The notes under the pieces are model-generated. The model saw only the letters and a program-made list of their open reading frames with translations. It did no database searches and had not been told where the DNA came from. From Candidatus Tyrphobacter aquilonaris (GTDB lineage Bacteria; Vulcanimicrobiota; Vulcanimicrobiia; Vulcanimicrobiales; Vulcanimicrobiaceae): 53,878 nucleotides of DNA. Of the stretch, positions 41,713-50,069 are shown in pieces. How positions within the stretch are numbered: position 1 is the stretch's first letter; the number at the start of each line of letters is the position of its first letter. Made by a program: the position numbers and the translations under genes. The stretch is taken from positions 1 to 53,878 of the forward strand of contig PKZD01000020.1 of NCBI GenBank assembly GCA_003133745.1. Direction: 5' to 3'.

Positions 41713-42284
41713 TCCAACTCTCGGAGATATTCTACAGCATTCAAGGGGAAGGAACGTGGACGGGCACGCCCGCGGTCTTCGTTCGTCTCGCCGGCTGCAA
41801 TCTCGCTTGCGACTTCTGCGACACCGACTATGCGCTCAAGGAGCTCTTGAGCGTCGACGACATCGTGCGAAGGGTCCGTGATGCCGGCGGCGCCTGCCCG
41901 ATGGTCGTCCTCACCGGCGGCGAACCTCTGGCGCAAACGGAATCGAGCGATTTGATCGAAGCATTGCGCCGCGACGGCCGGCGCGTGCACATCGAATCGA
42001 ATGGGACGATTCTCACGCCCCTCCCCGAGGACGTGTGGCTCTGCGTTTCACCGAAGGAACGCGTCGATCCGCGCATGGCCGCCCGAGCGAACGAAGCGAA
42101 GCTGATCGTCGACGAGCGAGTCCCCGAGGAACACGTCGCGCTCTTCGAGCGTCTCGACACCATTTTACTGCAGCCGGAAGGCAACAAGCCGAACAACATC
42201 GCGATCGCACTCGAGTATGCGCAAACGCATCCGCAACGCTTTCGCCTCTCGCTCCAAACGCACAAGTTCATCGGCGTGCCGTGA
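41709..42284 (+). CDS. queE: QueE, 7-carboxy-7-deazaguanine synthase
   Basis: 191 residues, TTG start. Radical SAM: IFYSIQGEGTWTGTPAVFVR then AGCNLACDFCDTDYALKE with CxxxCxxC ligating the [4Fe-4S] cluster. The GGEPLAQ motif binds SAM. It contracts CPH4 to CDG. The short length (~190) fits QueE types lacking accessory domains. The stop overlaps the mqnB GTG. queC and queF are not in the window. The cluster depends on the suf system upstream in the window. Confidence 0.92.
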   Translation: MIQLSEIFYSIQGEGTWTGTPAVFVRLAGCNLACDFCDTDYALKELLSVDDIVRRVRDAGGACPMVVLTGGEPLAQTESSDLIEALRRDGRRVHIESNGTILTPLPEDVWLCVSPKERVDPRMAARANEAKLIVDERVPEEHVALFERLDTILLQPEGNKPNNIAIALEYAQTHPQRFRLSLQTHKFIGVP

Positions 42285-42886
42285 TCCTCGTCGTCGCCGC
42301 CACACCGCAGGAGATCGCGTTCCTCGAGCCGCGTCCCGGCGTGGAGACGCTCATTACCGGCGTCGGGCCGGTCGAAGCCGCCGCACGACTCGCGCGCGTG
42401 CTCGCGCACGACCGCTACGATCTCGTCGTGAACGCCGGCATCGCCGGCGTCTACGCCGGCAAAGGAGAGATCGGCGAGGGTGTCATCGTCGCCGATGAGA
42501 GGCTCGCACTCGAACTCGAGACCGGCGCACCGCTCGCTCTGCCCGCGGGACTCACCGTACACGATCGCACCGCATCCGATCCGACGATCGTGAGCGAGCT
42601 TACGGCGTGCGGCTTTCGCAGCGTCCGCGGCGTCACCGTGACGCGCGTGACCGCGACCGATGAATCCGCCGTCCGGCTGCGTGAATCGGGAGCGCAGGTC
42701 GAGTCGATGGAAGGCTTCGCCGTGCTGCGCGCGGCCGAGATCGCCGGCGTTCGCGCGATCGAACTGCGCGGCATCTCGAACTATGCGGGCGAGCGTTCCC
42801 GCTCGCAATGGGACTTCGCCGCCGGGACACAAGGTCTCGCACGGATCGTGACCGCGCTCTTCTCGCTCGAACGCGTCGCGTCGTGA
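42281..42886 (+). CDS. mqnB: Futalosine hydrolase (MqnB-type nucleosidase)
   Basis: 201 residues, GTG start in a GTGA overlap. PNP/UDP-type nucleosidase: VVAATPQEIAFLEPRPG, LVVNAGIAGVYAGKGEIGEG, SMEGFAVLRAAEIAG and ELRGISNYAGERSRSQW, the RxISN form found in futalosine hydrolases rather than MTA/SAH nucleosidases. It cleaves futalosine to DHFL and hypoxanthine in menaquinone synthesis. The adjacent mqnD supports this over an MTAN role. Stop overlaps mqnD. Confidence 0.85.
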   Translation: MILVVAATPQEIAFLEPRPGVETLITGVGPVEAAARLARVLAHDRYDLVVNAGIAGVYAGKGEIGEGVIVADERLALELETGAPLALPAGLTVHDRTASDPTIVSELTACGFRSVRGVTVTRVTATDESAVRLRESGAQVESMEGFAVLRAAEIAGVRAIELRGISNYAGERSRSQWDFAAGTQGLARIVTALFSLERVAS

Positions 42887-43737
42887 GCGAAGCCGAGGCA
42901 TACACGCTCGCGTACTCTCCATGCCCGAACGACACGTACATCTTCGCTGCGCTCACGAACGGATTGCTCCCCGATGCGCCTGTCGTCCGCGTCGCGCTCG
43001 CTGACGTCGAAGCGCTCAACGACGCGGCAATCCGGGGCGAGTACGAGTTGACGAAAGTCAGCTACGGGGCGATTCCGTATCTCATGGACCGCTATCGCAT
43101 CTTGCGCTCGGGCGGCGCGCTCGGTCGCGGTTGCGGACCGCTCCTCATCGTGCGGGGCGGCGGCGCGCGGCGTCTCGAGGACTTACGCGGCAAGCGCATT
43201 GCGATTCCCGGCGATCGCACGACGGCCTTCCTCTTACTGCGTCTTGCCATGCGCGATTCCGCCGCTTCTGATTTCACGCCGGTCGAGATGCGCTTCGATC
43301 GCATCATCCCGGCGGTGTGCGCGGGCGACGTCGACGCCGGTCTCATCATCCACGAATCACGCTTCACGTATCGCGACGCCGGGCTCGAATCGCTGCTCGA
43401 TCTCGGCGATTGGTGGGAGGCACAGACCGGGCTTCCGATTCCTCTGGGCGCAATACTCGTTCGCAACGACCTCGACGACGAACGCGCGCGCACGCTCGAC
43501 CACTCGATCCGACGCAGCCTCGCCTTTGCGCGCGCACACGAAGACGCGATCATGGGCTACGTCCGCGCACATGCATTCGAGATGGACGAGGGCGTGATGC
43601 GTAAACATATCGCGCTCTACGTCAACGAGTTCAGCGACGATCTCGGCGATGCGGGCATCGACGCGGTGCACGGGTTGTTCGCTCGAGCGCGAGCCGCGGG
43701 GATTTTCGAGGCCTCGACGGAACCGCGCTTCGTCTAG
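42883..43737 (+). CDS. mqnD: MqnD, 1,4-dihydroxy-6-naphthoate synthase
   Basis: 284 residues, GTG start. The N-terminal LAYSPCPNDTYIFAALTNG is the MqnD signature, followed by a periplasmic-binding-protein-like fold (SYGAIPYLMDRYRIL, GRGCGPLLIV, IPGDRTTAFLLLRLA, IIHESRFTYRDAGLESL). It makes DHNA-like naphthoate from cyclic DHFL in the futalosine menaquinone pathway. It shows that this organism uses the mqn rather than men route. namZ follows after 16 bases. Confidence 0.92.
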   Translation: MSEAEAYTLAYSPCPNDTYIFAALTNGLLPDAPVVRVALADVEALNDAAIRGEYELTKVSYGAIPYLMDRYRILRSGGALGRGCGPLLIVRGGGARRLEDLRGKRIAIPGDRTTAFLLLRLAMRDSAASDFTPVEMRFDRIIPAVCAGDVDAGLIIHESRFTYRDAGLESLLDLGDWWEAQTGLPIPLGAILVRNDLDDERARTLDHSIRRSLAFARAHEDAIMGYVRAHAFEMDEGVMRKHIALYVNEFSDDLGDAGIDAVHGLFARARAAGIFEASTEPRFV

Positions 43738-43753
43738 TCGAAACTGCTCGTCC

Positions 43754-44977
43754 ATGCGCAGAGGCCGTTTCCTCGGTTCGCTTGCCGCCTTCGGGTGCGC
43801 GGCCGCCGCCGCTCGCTCCCAAACGCTGCCGCCGCAAGTCGTCGAGTTGGGCGGCGACGTTTTCCTGCGCGATCACATCCACGAACTCGCTGGAAAACGC
43901 GTCGGCATCATCACGAATCAGACCGGCGTGACGTCGGGCGGCGCGTCGATCGTCGATGCGATTCAGGAGAATCGAGGTCTCACGCTTCATGCTCTGTACG
44001 CACCCGAGCATGGGCTGCGCGGCGATCGCCCCGCCGGAGCGTTCGTCGCGTCGTATGTCGACGAGGCCACGAAGTTGCCCGTCTACAGTCTCTACGGACC
44101 GGACCGTCACCCGTCGGCGGAGATGCTCGCCGGCATCGACGTCTTGCTTTTCGACATCCAAGACGTCGGTTCGAGGACGTACACCTTCATTTCCACGATG
44201 GCATACGCGATGCAAAGCGCCGCCGCGCATGGCATCGAGTTCTGGGTCCTCGACCGGCCGAACCCCGTCGGCGGCGTCGCGATCGAGGGCCCCGTGCTCG
44301 ATCCGCGCTTCGCCTCATTCATCGGACTCTATCCCATTCCGATGCGTCACGGCATGACGGTCGGCGAGTTGGCGCAACTCTTCAATCAACACTTCGGAAT
44401 CGGCGCAAAGCTGCGCGTGATTCCGATGAACGGCTGGCGGCGCGCGATGATCTGGCCGCAGACCGGCCTTCGCTGGATTCGCACGTCGCCGAATGTTCCG
44501 ACTTGGGAGACGACCTTCGTCTACCTTTGCACCGGCTTGATCGACGATGCAGGCGTCAACAACGGTGTCGGGACCGAGACGCCCTTCTTCTTCGCAGGCG
44601 CGCCGGAGCTCGACGACCGAGGGCTCGCGCAACGCCTGAGCGCCCGCCGCCTGCCCGGCATTACTTTTCATCCGTCGCTGTGGTCGCCGTCGCGCGGCGG
44701 CAACGCCGGGCGAAGCTTCTCAGGCGTCGCGCTCCTGCTCGACGATCCACAGGCGTTCGTGCCGGTCAGGACATCGGTCGAGATTCTCGTTGCGGTGCGC
44801 GACTTGCAGCGGAGCACGCTGCGCGTCGAGGCGGCGCCGCTCGATCGAGATTGGGGAACGGACGCGTTGCGCCTCCAACTGATTGCCGGTAAAGATGCGG
44901 ACGAGATCGTCGGCTCGTGGCAGCACGGCGTCGACGACTTCGTCTCGCTGCGCGAAAGGTTTCTTCTCTACTCATGA
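43754..44977 (+). CDS. namZ: NamZ-type (DUF1343) exo-beta-N-acetylmuramidase
   Basis: 407 residues with a signal (GRFLGSLAAFGCAAAAARS). DUF1343 motifs: KRVGIITNQTGVTSGG, LYAPEHGLRGDRPAG, VLLFDIQDVGSRTYTFISTM, EFWVLDRPNPVGG, IPMRHGMTVGELAQLFN and GVGTETPFFFAGAPEL. Characterised NamZ removes terminal MurNAc from peptidoglycan fragments. It is exported, so it acts on wall turnover or foreign wall. No other muropeptide genes are adjacent. The stop overlaps glcD (ATGA). Confidence 0.9.
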   Translation: MRRGRFLGSLAAFGCAAAAARSQTLPPQVVELGGDVFLRDHIHELAGKRVGIITNQTGVTSGGASIVDAIQENRGLTLHALYAPEHGLRGDRPAGAFVASYVDEATKLPVYSLYGPDRHPSAEMLAGIDVLLFDIQDVGSRTYTFISTMAYAMQSAAAHGIEFWVLDRPNPVGGVAIEGPVLDPRFASFIGLYPIPMRHGMTVGELAQLFNQHFGIGAKLRVIPMNGWRRAMIWPQTGLRWIRTSPNVPTWETTFVYLCTGLIDDAGVNNGVGTETPFFFAGAPELDDRGLAQRLSARRLPGITFHPSLWSPSRGGNAGRSFSGVALLLDDPQAFVPVRTSVEILVAVRDLQRSTLRVEAAPLDRDWGTDALRLQLIAGKDADEIVGSWQHGVDDFVSLRERFLLYS

Positions 44978-46371
44978 CGGCGAGTCTGCACGAACGCCTC
45001 CGCTCCGCGCTCGGCAACGATGCGGTCAAGACGACGCCGGAGGATCTCGCGGTATACTCCTTCGACGCGTACACGGACGGGCGGCTGCCGTCGGCTGTCG
45101 TCATCCCCGGCGACACGCGCGCGGTCAGCGTGGCGGTGAAGATTGCCCGCGAGTTCAACGAGCCGGTCATCGCGCGCGGCGCGGGAACGGGCTTGTGCGG
45201 CGGCGCGGTGCCGATCGTCGGCGGCGTCGTGATTTCCTTTGCACGCATGCACCGACTGCTCGAACTCGACGTCGCGAACCGGCGCGCGCGCATCCAGCCG
45301 GGACTCGTGAACCTCCACCTCTCGCAGCAGGCGGCGAGCTCGGGGCTCTTCTACGCGCCCGACCCGGCCTCGCAGCGAAGCTCGACGATCGGCGGAAACA
45401 TCGCGACGAATGCCGGCGGCCCGCACTGCCTCTCGTATGGAACGACCGTGAACCACGTGCTCGCGCTCGAGATCGTCGACGAACGCGGCGAGGTCTTCAC
45501 AACCGATGTCGACGACGCGGGATACGATCTCACCGCCGCGCTCGTCGGCAGCGAGGGAACGTTGGGCATCGTGACGTCCGCGTGGGTGAAGCTGCTGCGC
45601 ACGCCCGAGGCGGTGCGCGTCTGGCTCGCCGCATTCCCGGATATCGAGAGTGCCTCGGAGGCCGTTTCCGGAATCATCGGCGCGGGCATCGTCCCGACGG
45701 CGCTCGAGATGATGGATGCGGTGATCGTCAAAGTGGTCGAAGAGGCTTTTCACGCGGGCTACCCAACCGACGCCGCCGCCGTCCTGTTGATCGAGAACGC
45801 CGGATTCGAAGACGAGATGCAAGGATGCGAATCGGCGATCCGCAGGATCGTACAGGCGCACGGCGCGCTCTCGTGGCATGCCGCACGCACGCCCGCCGAG
45901 CGCGACGCGCTCTGGGCCGGACGCAAGGGCGCGGCGGGCGCGACCGGGCGCATCGCGCCGAACTACTACACGCAGGACGTCTGCGTTCCGCGCAGCACGC
46001 TTCCGATCGCCCTGCGCGCCGTCGAATCCGCGGCCGCGGAAAATGACATCATCGTCGGCAACGTCTTTCATGCCGGTGACGGGAACCTGCATCCGCTCTT
46101 GATGTACGACAAGCGCGACGCGCGCCAGGTCGGCGCAGTCCTCGCCACCGGCGACGCCATTCTGCGCGCCGCAATCGATCTCGGCGGAACGATCAGCGGC
46201 GAGCATGGCGTCGGTTACGAGAAACGCGAGGCGATGACGCGCGTCTACACGACCGAAGATCTTGCGGTGATGGCTCGCGTGCGCGATGTCTTCGACCCGC
46301 AACGCTCCCTCAACCCCGAGAAGATATTTCCCAGCGGCACGCGCTGCGCGGAGTTAGGCCCCGTTCGATGA
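44974..46371 (+). CDS. glcD: FAD-linked glycolate/lactate dehydrogenase subunit GlcD-like
   Basis: 465 residues, ATG in 4-base overlap. FAD_binding_4: PSAVVIPGDTRAVSVAVKIA, IARGAGTGLCGGAVP, SSTIGGNIATNAGGPHCLSY and LVGSEGTLGIVTSAWVK; C-terminal FAD-oxidase domain with VFHAGDGNLHPLLMYD and GTISGEHGVGYEKRE. It oxidises glycolate or D-lactate to the 2-oxoacid. The next gene is the GlcE-like subunit and no GlcF iron-sulfur subunit is adjacent. Confidence 0.93.
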   Translation: MTASLHERLRSALGNDAVKTTPEDLAVYSFDAYTDGRLPSAVVIPGDTRAVSVAVKIAREFNEPVIARGAGTGLCGGAVPIVGGVVISFARMHRLLELDVANRRARIQPGLVNLHLSQQAASSGLFYAPDPASQRSSTIGGNIATNAGGPHCLSYGTTVNHVLALEIVDERGEVFTTDVDDAGYDLTAALVGSEGTLGIVTSAWVKLLRTPEAVRVWLAAFPDIESASEAVSGIIGAGIVPTALEMMDAVIVKVVEEAFHAGYPTDAAAVLLIENAGFEDEMQGCESAIRRIVQAHGALSWHAARTPAERDALWAGRKGAAGATGRIAPNYYTQDVCVPRSTLPIALRAVESAAAENDIIVGNVFHAGDGNLHPLLMYDKRDARQVGAVLATGDAILRAAIDLGGTISGEHGVGYEKREAMTRVYTTEDLAVMARVRDVFDPQRSLNPEKIFPSGTRCAELGPVR

Positions 46372-47591
46372 TGCCCGAGGCCATCGAGCGGATCGCGCCG
46401 GACAGCATCGAGAAACTCTGCGAGCTGCTCGCGCGTTGCGATGCCGCCGGGACGAGCGTGGTCGTCGCGGGCGGTGAGACGCTGCGCGGCATGGGCGTGC
46501 CGCCGTCAGGCAACGAACTCGTGCTGCAGACGACGGCGCTGCGAGGTATCGTTTCGTATCGTCCTGCGGACCTCACGATCTCGGTGCAGGCCGGAACGAC
46601 GCTCAAGAGCCTCGCGACCCGCATGAAGCGAGACGGCCAGTTCGTTCCCTTCGACGCGCCAAAACCGGCCCACGCCACCGTCGGAGGAACGCTTGCGGCG
46701 GGATGGCTCGGGCCACGGCGCCATCGCTACGGCCGGCCTCGCGATCTCTTGATCGGCTCGACGATTGCGCTTGCCGACGGAACGCTCGCGCACGCCGGCG
46801 GAATCGTCGTCAAGAACGTCGCCGGCTACGACATGAGCCGGCTCTACGTCGGATCGTTTGGAACGCTCGGCGTGCTCGTCGTCGCGAATCTGAAAACCTT
46901 GCCGCTGCCGCCGGTCGTGCGAGGCTTCGTCGCTCCGTTGCCGGAGGGAACGCGTACGCGTGCGATCGCGCACCTCCGCTCTCTCGCCATCGAACCGTCC
47001 GTCGCCGCCTGGATCGAAGGCTTCGGCAATCTCGAAGGCGATGACGGCCTCGAAGGCCGCCTTTTCATTCTCTTCGAGGGCAGCGAGACGCTGCTCGAGC
47101 GCGCGACGCGCGATCTTCGTTCGGCGCTCGGCCGCGCCGGCGTTCCGGAGACGAGCATCGTCGACGAGCGCGCGCGCGATATCTTCGATCGTTTCATCGA
47201 CGCCTATGTTTCGACCGTCGCGGAGCGCTCGATCACGTACCGCATCCCGACCGCCCCCGATCGTGTCGAAGCCGGCGCGCTCGAAGCACGCGATCTCGTC
47301 CGGCGCTTCGCGCTCGACGCAGATGTGATCGCCGACATCATGAACGGCGACATCATCGTGCGCGCGAGCAGGCGCGATACGCGCGATCTCGCGTTGAAGT
47401 TCCAGGTTCTCGACGATGCGCTCCACGCAGCGCAGCCGCGAGCGCGCGTCATCGCCGGAGATCACCCGATCCGCCCGGCGTTGCGCGTGTGGGGCACGGA
47501 GCCGAATGCGATCGAACGGATGCGCGCCCTCAAAGCGCGTTTCGACCCACACGCGACGCTCAATCCCGGACGCTTCGTCGGCGGCATCTAA
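46368..47591 (+). CDS. glcE: GlcE-like FAD-binding subunit
   Basis: 407 residues, ATG in overlap with glcD. FAD_binding_4 again: VVAGGETLRGMG, ISVQAGTTLKSLATRM, TVGGTLAAGWLGPRRHRYG, GIVVKNVAGYDMSRLYVGSF (the GlcE-type NVAGYD). GlcE is the second flavin-fold subunit of the glycolate oxidase complex GlcDEF. It lacks C-terminal Fe-S motifs. GlcF is missing here, with a terpene synthase gene in its place. It may use another electron acceptor or GlcF is encoded elsewhere. Confidence 0.9.
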   Translation: MMPEAIERIAPDSIEKLCELLARCDAAGTSVVVAGGETLRGMGVPPSGNELVLQTTALRGIVSYRPADLTISVQAGTTLKSLATRMKRDGQFVPFDAPKPAHATVGGTLAAGWLGPRRHRYGRPRDLLIGSTIALADGTLAHAGGIVVKNVAGYDMSRLYVGSFGTLGVLVVANLKTLPLPPVVRGFVAPLPEGTRTRAIAHLRSLAIEPSVAAWIEGFGNLEGDDGLEGRLFILFEGSETLLERATRDLRSALGRAGVPETSIVDERARDIFDRFIDAYVSTVAERSITYRIPTAPDRVEAGALEARDLVRRFALDADVIADIMNGDIIVRASRRDTRDLALKFQVLDDALHAAQPRARVIAGDHPIRPALRVWGTEPNAIERMRALKARFDPHATLNPGRFVGGI

Positions 47592-47594
47592 GGC

Positions 47595-48692
47595 ATGTAC
47601 GACGACGTACGGTGGGCCGCCGGCCACGTGGCGACAAGCGGAACGCGCTTCTCCATGCTCGCGGGCGGCGGCTTCGGCGGTGCCGTCGATCTCGTGCGAT
47701 TTCTCACCGTGGTTCTTCCGCGCACTTCGAAGGCGCTCGCGGGAATTCGTGCGATCGCCGATGCCGTTCCCGACGATCGACTGCGCGCCCAAGCTCTCGG
47801 GTCGATCGATGGAAAAGCCTATCACGTCGCGGGCAGCGGCATCCTCGCGACGTTTCTGACTCCGGCCGCGGCCGACCATTACATCGAGATCGTCGCGCCG
47901 CTGGAATCGATCTACGACTACCTCGACAACCTCTGCGACCGCCATCCCGATGTCGGCGCCGCGGCGTATCCGGTGCTGCATCGCGCGATCGCGCATGCGT
48001 TGAATCCCGCCGCGCCCGTGGGCGGCTACTACGATCTCGGCCCTTCGGGCGACGACGGAGACTACTTGGTCACGTTGGTTCGGCACGTGCAGCGCGGGCT
48101 ACGCCGACTCGCCGACCACGAACTGCTCCTTCCGCTCTTTTCGGAGGCGGCGACGCTCTACGCGGAGATGCAGAGCTTCGTCCATCTCCCCGCCGGCGAG
48201 CGCGAGCGTACGTGCCGCCTCTGGTTCGAGCGTCATCAGCCGCGCTTCGGCGATCTCGAATGGCAAGAGTTCGCATGCGCCGCTGGATCGCAGTTCCAGG
48301 TCTATGCGCCGCTCTTCATGCTCTTTGACGGCAAGTTCGACGCGATCCAGACTTGCTACGACGCGTACTTTCCCGCGGTGAGCGCGTTGCACGTCCTCTT
48401 CGATTCCTTCATCGATCAACAGGAGGATCGCGAGCACGGAGATCTCAGCTTCGTCGCCGCCTACAACGGCGTGGACCACTTGCGCGAGCGCGTCGCATAC
48501 CTCGCACGACGCGCCGTGCACGCCTTTGGGCGCTTGCCCAATCCGGAGCGCCACCGCTTTCTGCTGCGAACGATGGCCCTCTTCTACTTGACGCACCCGA
48601 AGGTGTACGCGCAGAAACTCGATGAAACCGCGCAGGCACTCATCGCCGTCATCGACGAAGCACTCGAACAAGGAAGCGAGTTGGTCATCTAA
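47595..48692 (+). CDS. YtpB-like (DUF2600) large-terpene synthase
   Basis: 365 residues. It matches the tetraprenyl-beta-curcumene synthase family, a class IB-like terpene synthase: YDYLDNLCDRHPDV with Asp111-x3-Asp115, GYYDLGPSGDDGDYLVTLV and LHVLFDSFIDQQEDREHGDL (DxxxD near the C-terminal half). YtpB makes sesquarterpenes from C35 prenyl diphosphate in Bacillus. No signal peptide. It starts three bases after glcE and ends one base before the epimerase gene. The substrate chain is not known. The product may be a membrane terpenoid. Confidence 0.85.
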   Translation: MYDDVRWAAGHVATSGTRFSMLAGGGFGGAVDLVRFLTVVLPRTSKALAGIRAIADAVPDDRLRAQALGSIDGKAYHVAGSGILATFLTPAAADHYIEIVAPLESIYDYLDNLCDRHPDVGAAAYPVLHRAIAHALNPAAPVGGYYDLGPSGDDGDYLVTLVRHVQRGLRRLADHELLLPLFSEAATLYAEMQSFVHLPAGERERTCRLWFERHQPRFGDLEWQEFACAAGSQFQVYAPLFMLFDGKFDAIQTCYDAYFPAVSALHVLFDSFIDQQEDREHGDLSFVAAYNGVDHLRERVAYLARRAVHAFGRLPNPERHRFLLRTMALFYLTHPKVYAQKLDETAQALIAVIDEALEQGSELVI

Positions 48693-48693
48693 C

Positions 48694-49533
48694 ATGCGCG
48701 TCGCTCTGCTCGGGGGAAGCGGCTTCGTCGGAGGGGCTCTTGCCGGCGCCTTGCGCGAGCGCGGCGACGACGTCATCCTGCTCTCGCTGCGAGCGCCGCG
48801 CGATTCGGCGGTCGCCGCAGCCGCATGCGATGCAATCGTCAACCTCGCTGGGGAACCGGTCGCACAGCGTTGGACGAAAGCCGTGAAGCACCGCATCATC
48901 ATGAGCCGAACGCAGGCGCCTCACGATTTTCTCGAAGCGCTCGCCGCGCTGCCGTCACAAGCGCAAACCTATGTCAGCGCCTCGGCGATCGGGTACTACG
49001 GCCACGACCTCGCTGCAACATTCGACGAAGGCAGCGCTCCCGGCGACGATTTTCTGGCGCGCGTCTGCGTCGAGTGGGAGCGTGAGGCGCAGCGCGCGCA
49101 AGGCATCGGCATGCGAACCGCCTGCGTCCGCACCGGGCTCGCGCTCGGGCGCGGCGGCGCGCTCTCGAAGATGCTGCCGCTTTTCCGGCTCGGACTCGGC
49201 GGGCGATACGGCGACGGAAGGCAGTGGTATTCGTGGATCCACATCGACGATCTCGCCGCCCTCTATCTCCTCGCAATCGACGAGGCCGGCGGAGCGATCA
49301 ACGCGACGGCGCCATATCCCGCGAGAAACGCCGAGTTTGCCGCGACGCTCGCGACCGTGCTGCGTCGCCCCGCATCGCTGCCTGTTCCCGCGTTCGCGCT
49401 GCGCGTCGCGCTCGGCGAGGGTGCGGACGCGCTCCTGCAAGGACAGCGCGTGCTGCCGAATCGCGCGAAGGCATGTGGCTTTCGCTTCAAGTTTCCGCAA
49501 CTGCAAGGCGCGCTCGAGTCGTTGCTCCGTTGA
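48694..49533 (+). CDS. TIGR01777-family (YfcH-like) epimerase
   Basis: 279 residues. NAD(P)-binding LLGGSGFVGGALAGALRERG, AIVNLAGEPVAQRWT, SRTQAPHDFLEALAAL and SASAIGYYGHD (YYG triad Tyr), WYSWIHIDDLAALYLLA and the C-terminal LPVPAFALRVALGEG through QRVLPNRA, all typical of TIGR01777 short-chain epimerase relatives. The function of the family is not well defined. It follows the terpene synthase and overlaps the GNAT gene (TTGA). Confidence 0.88.
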   Translation: MRVALLGGSGFVGGALAGALRERGDDVILLSLRAPRDSAVAAAACDAIVNLAGEPVAQRWTKAVKHRIIMSRTQAPHDFLEALAALPSQAQTYVSASAIGYYGHDLAATFDEGSAPGDDFLARVCVEWEREAQRAQGIGMRTACVRTGLALGRGGALSKMLPLFRLGLGGRYGDGRQWYSWIHIDDLAALYLLAIDEAGGAINATAPYPARNAEFAATLATVLRRPASLPVPAFALRVALGEGADALLQGQRVLPNRAKACGFRFKFPQLQGALESLLR

Positions 49534-50069
49534 ACGAACGCCACGCGCTCGCGACCGCGCGCCTCGATCTCGTCCCGACGGAGCCTGGATATGCCGAGCG
49601 AACCTGGACGCACCTGAGCGACGAGCGCATGTGGCGCTTCTTCCCCGCGATGCGCCCGCCGACGATCGAAGCCTTACGCCTGCGGTACGAACGCTTCGCG
49701 CATCCAATGCCGTATCTCGGTGCGCCGGAGCGCTGGGAAAACTGGATCTGCATTCGGCGAGAGGACGAAGCGGCGGTCGGCGAAGCACAGGCCACCTACG
49801 CCGGCGCGAGCTGTTATCTCGCCTACGGTGTCTTTCCGGCCTTTCAGCGCCAGGGCTTTGCACGCGAAGCAATGTCGGCGGTCCTTCGCCACGCGCATGA
49901 CGTGCATCGTTCGCGCGTCGCGATCGCGGAGATGGCGGCGTCCAATGCGGCCTCGATCGGGGTGGCGCGTGCGCTCGGTCTCGTCCACGTCAAGTCGAAA
50001 CCCGGCGAACACGTAGGCTACGACGGGACGGTCTCGGTCTACCGTTTACAGCTTAGGCCAAGTGCGTGA
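49530..50069 (+). CDS. GNAT-family acetyltransferase (RimJ-like)
   Basis: 179 residues, TTG start in TTGA overlap with the epimerase. N-terminal TARLDLVPTEPG, then YLAYGVFPAFQRQGFAREAM (acetyl-CoA loop QRQGFA) and IGVARALGLVHVKSKPGEH. It is like RimJ/RimL protein N-acetyltransferases or small-molecule acetyltransferases. Its 3' end overlaps trxB by 17 bases. Last gene of the + strand run beginning at 38041. Confidence 0.82.
   Translation: MNERHALATARLDLVPTEPGYAERTWTHLSDERMWRFFPAMRPPTIEALRLRYERFAHPMPYLGAPERWENWICIRREDEAAVGEAQATYAGASCYLAYGVFPAFQRQGFAREAMSAVLRHAHDVHRSRVAIAEMAASNAASIGVARALGLVHVKSKPGEHVGYDGTVSVYRLQLRPSA

Noticed and set aside
48070-48902. Overlapping - strand frames inside the terpene synthase gene
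   Set aside because: Composition is shadow-like and the + strand gene has clear family motifs.
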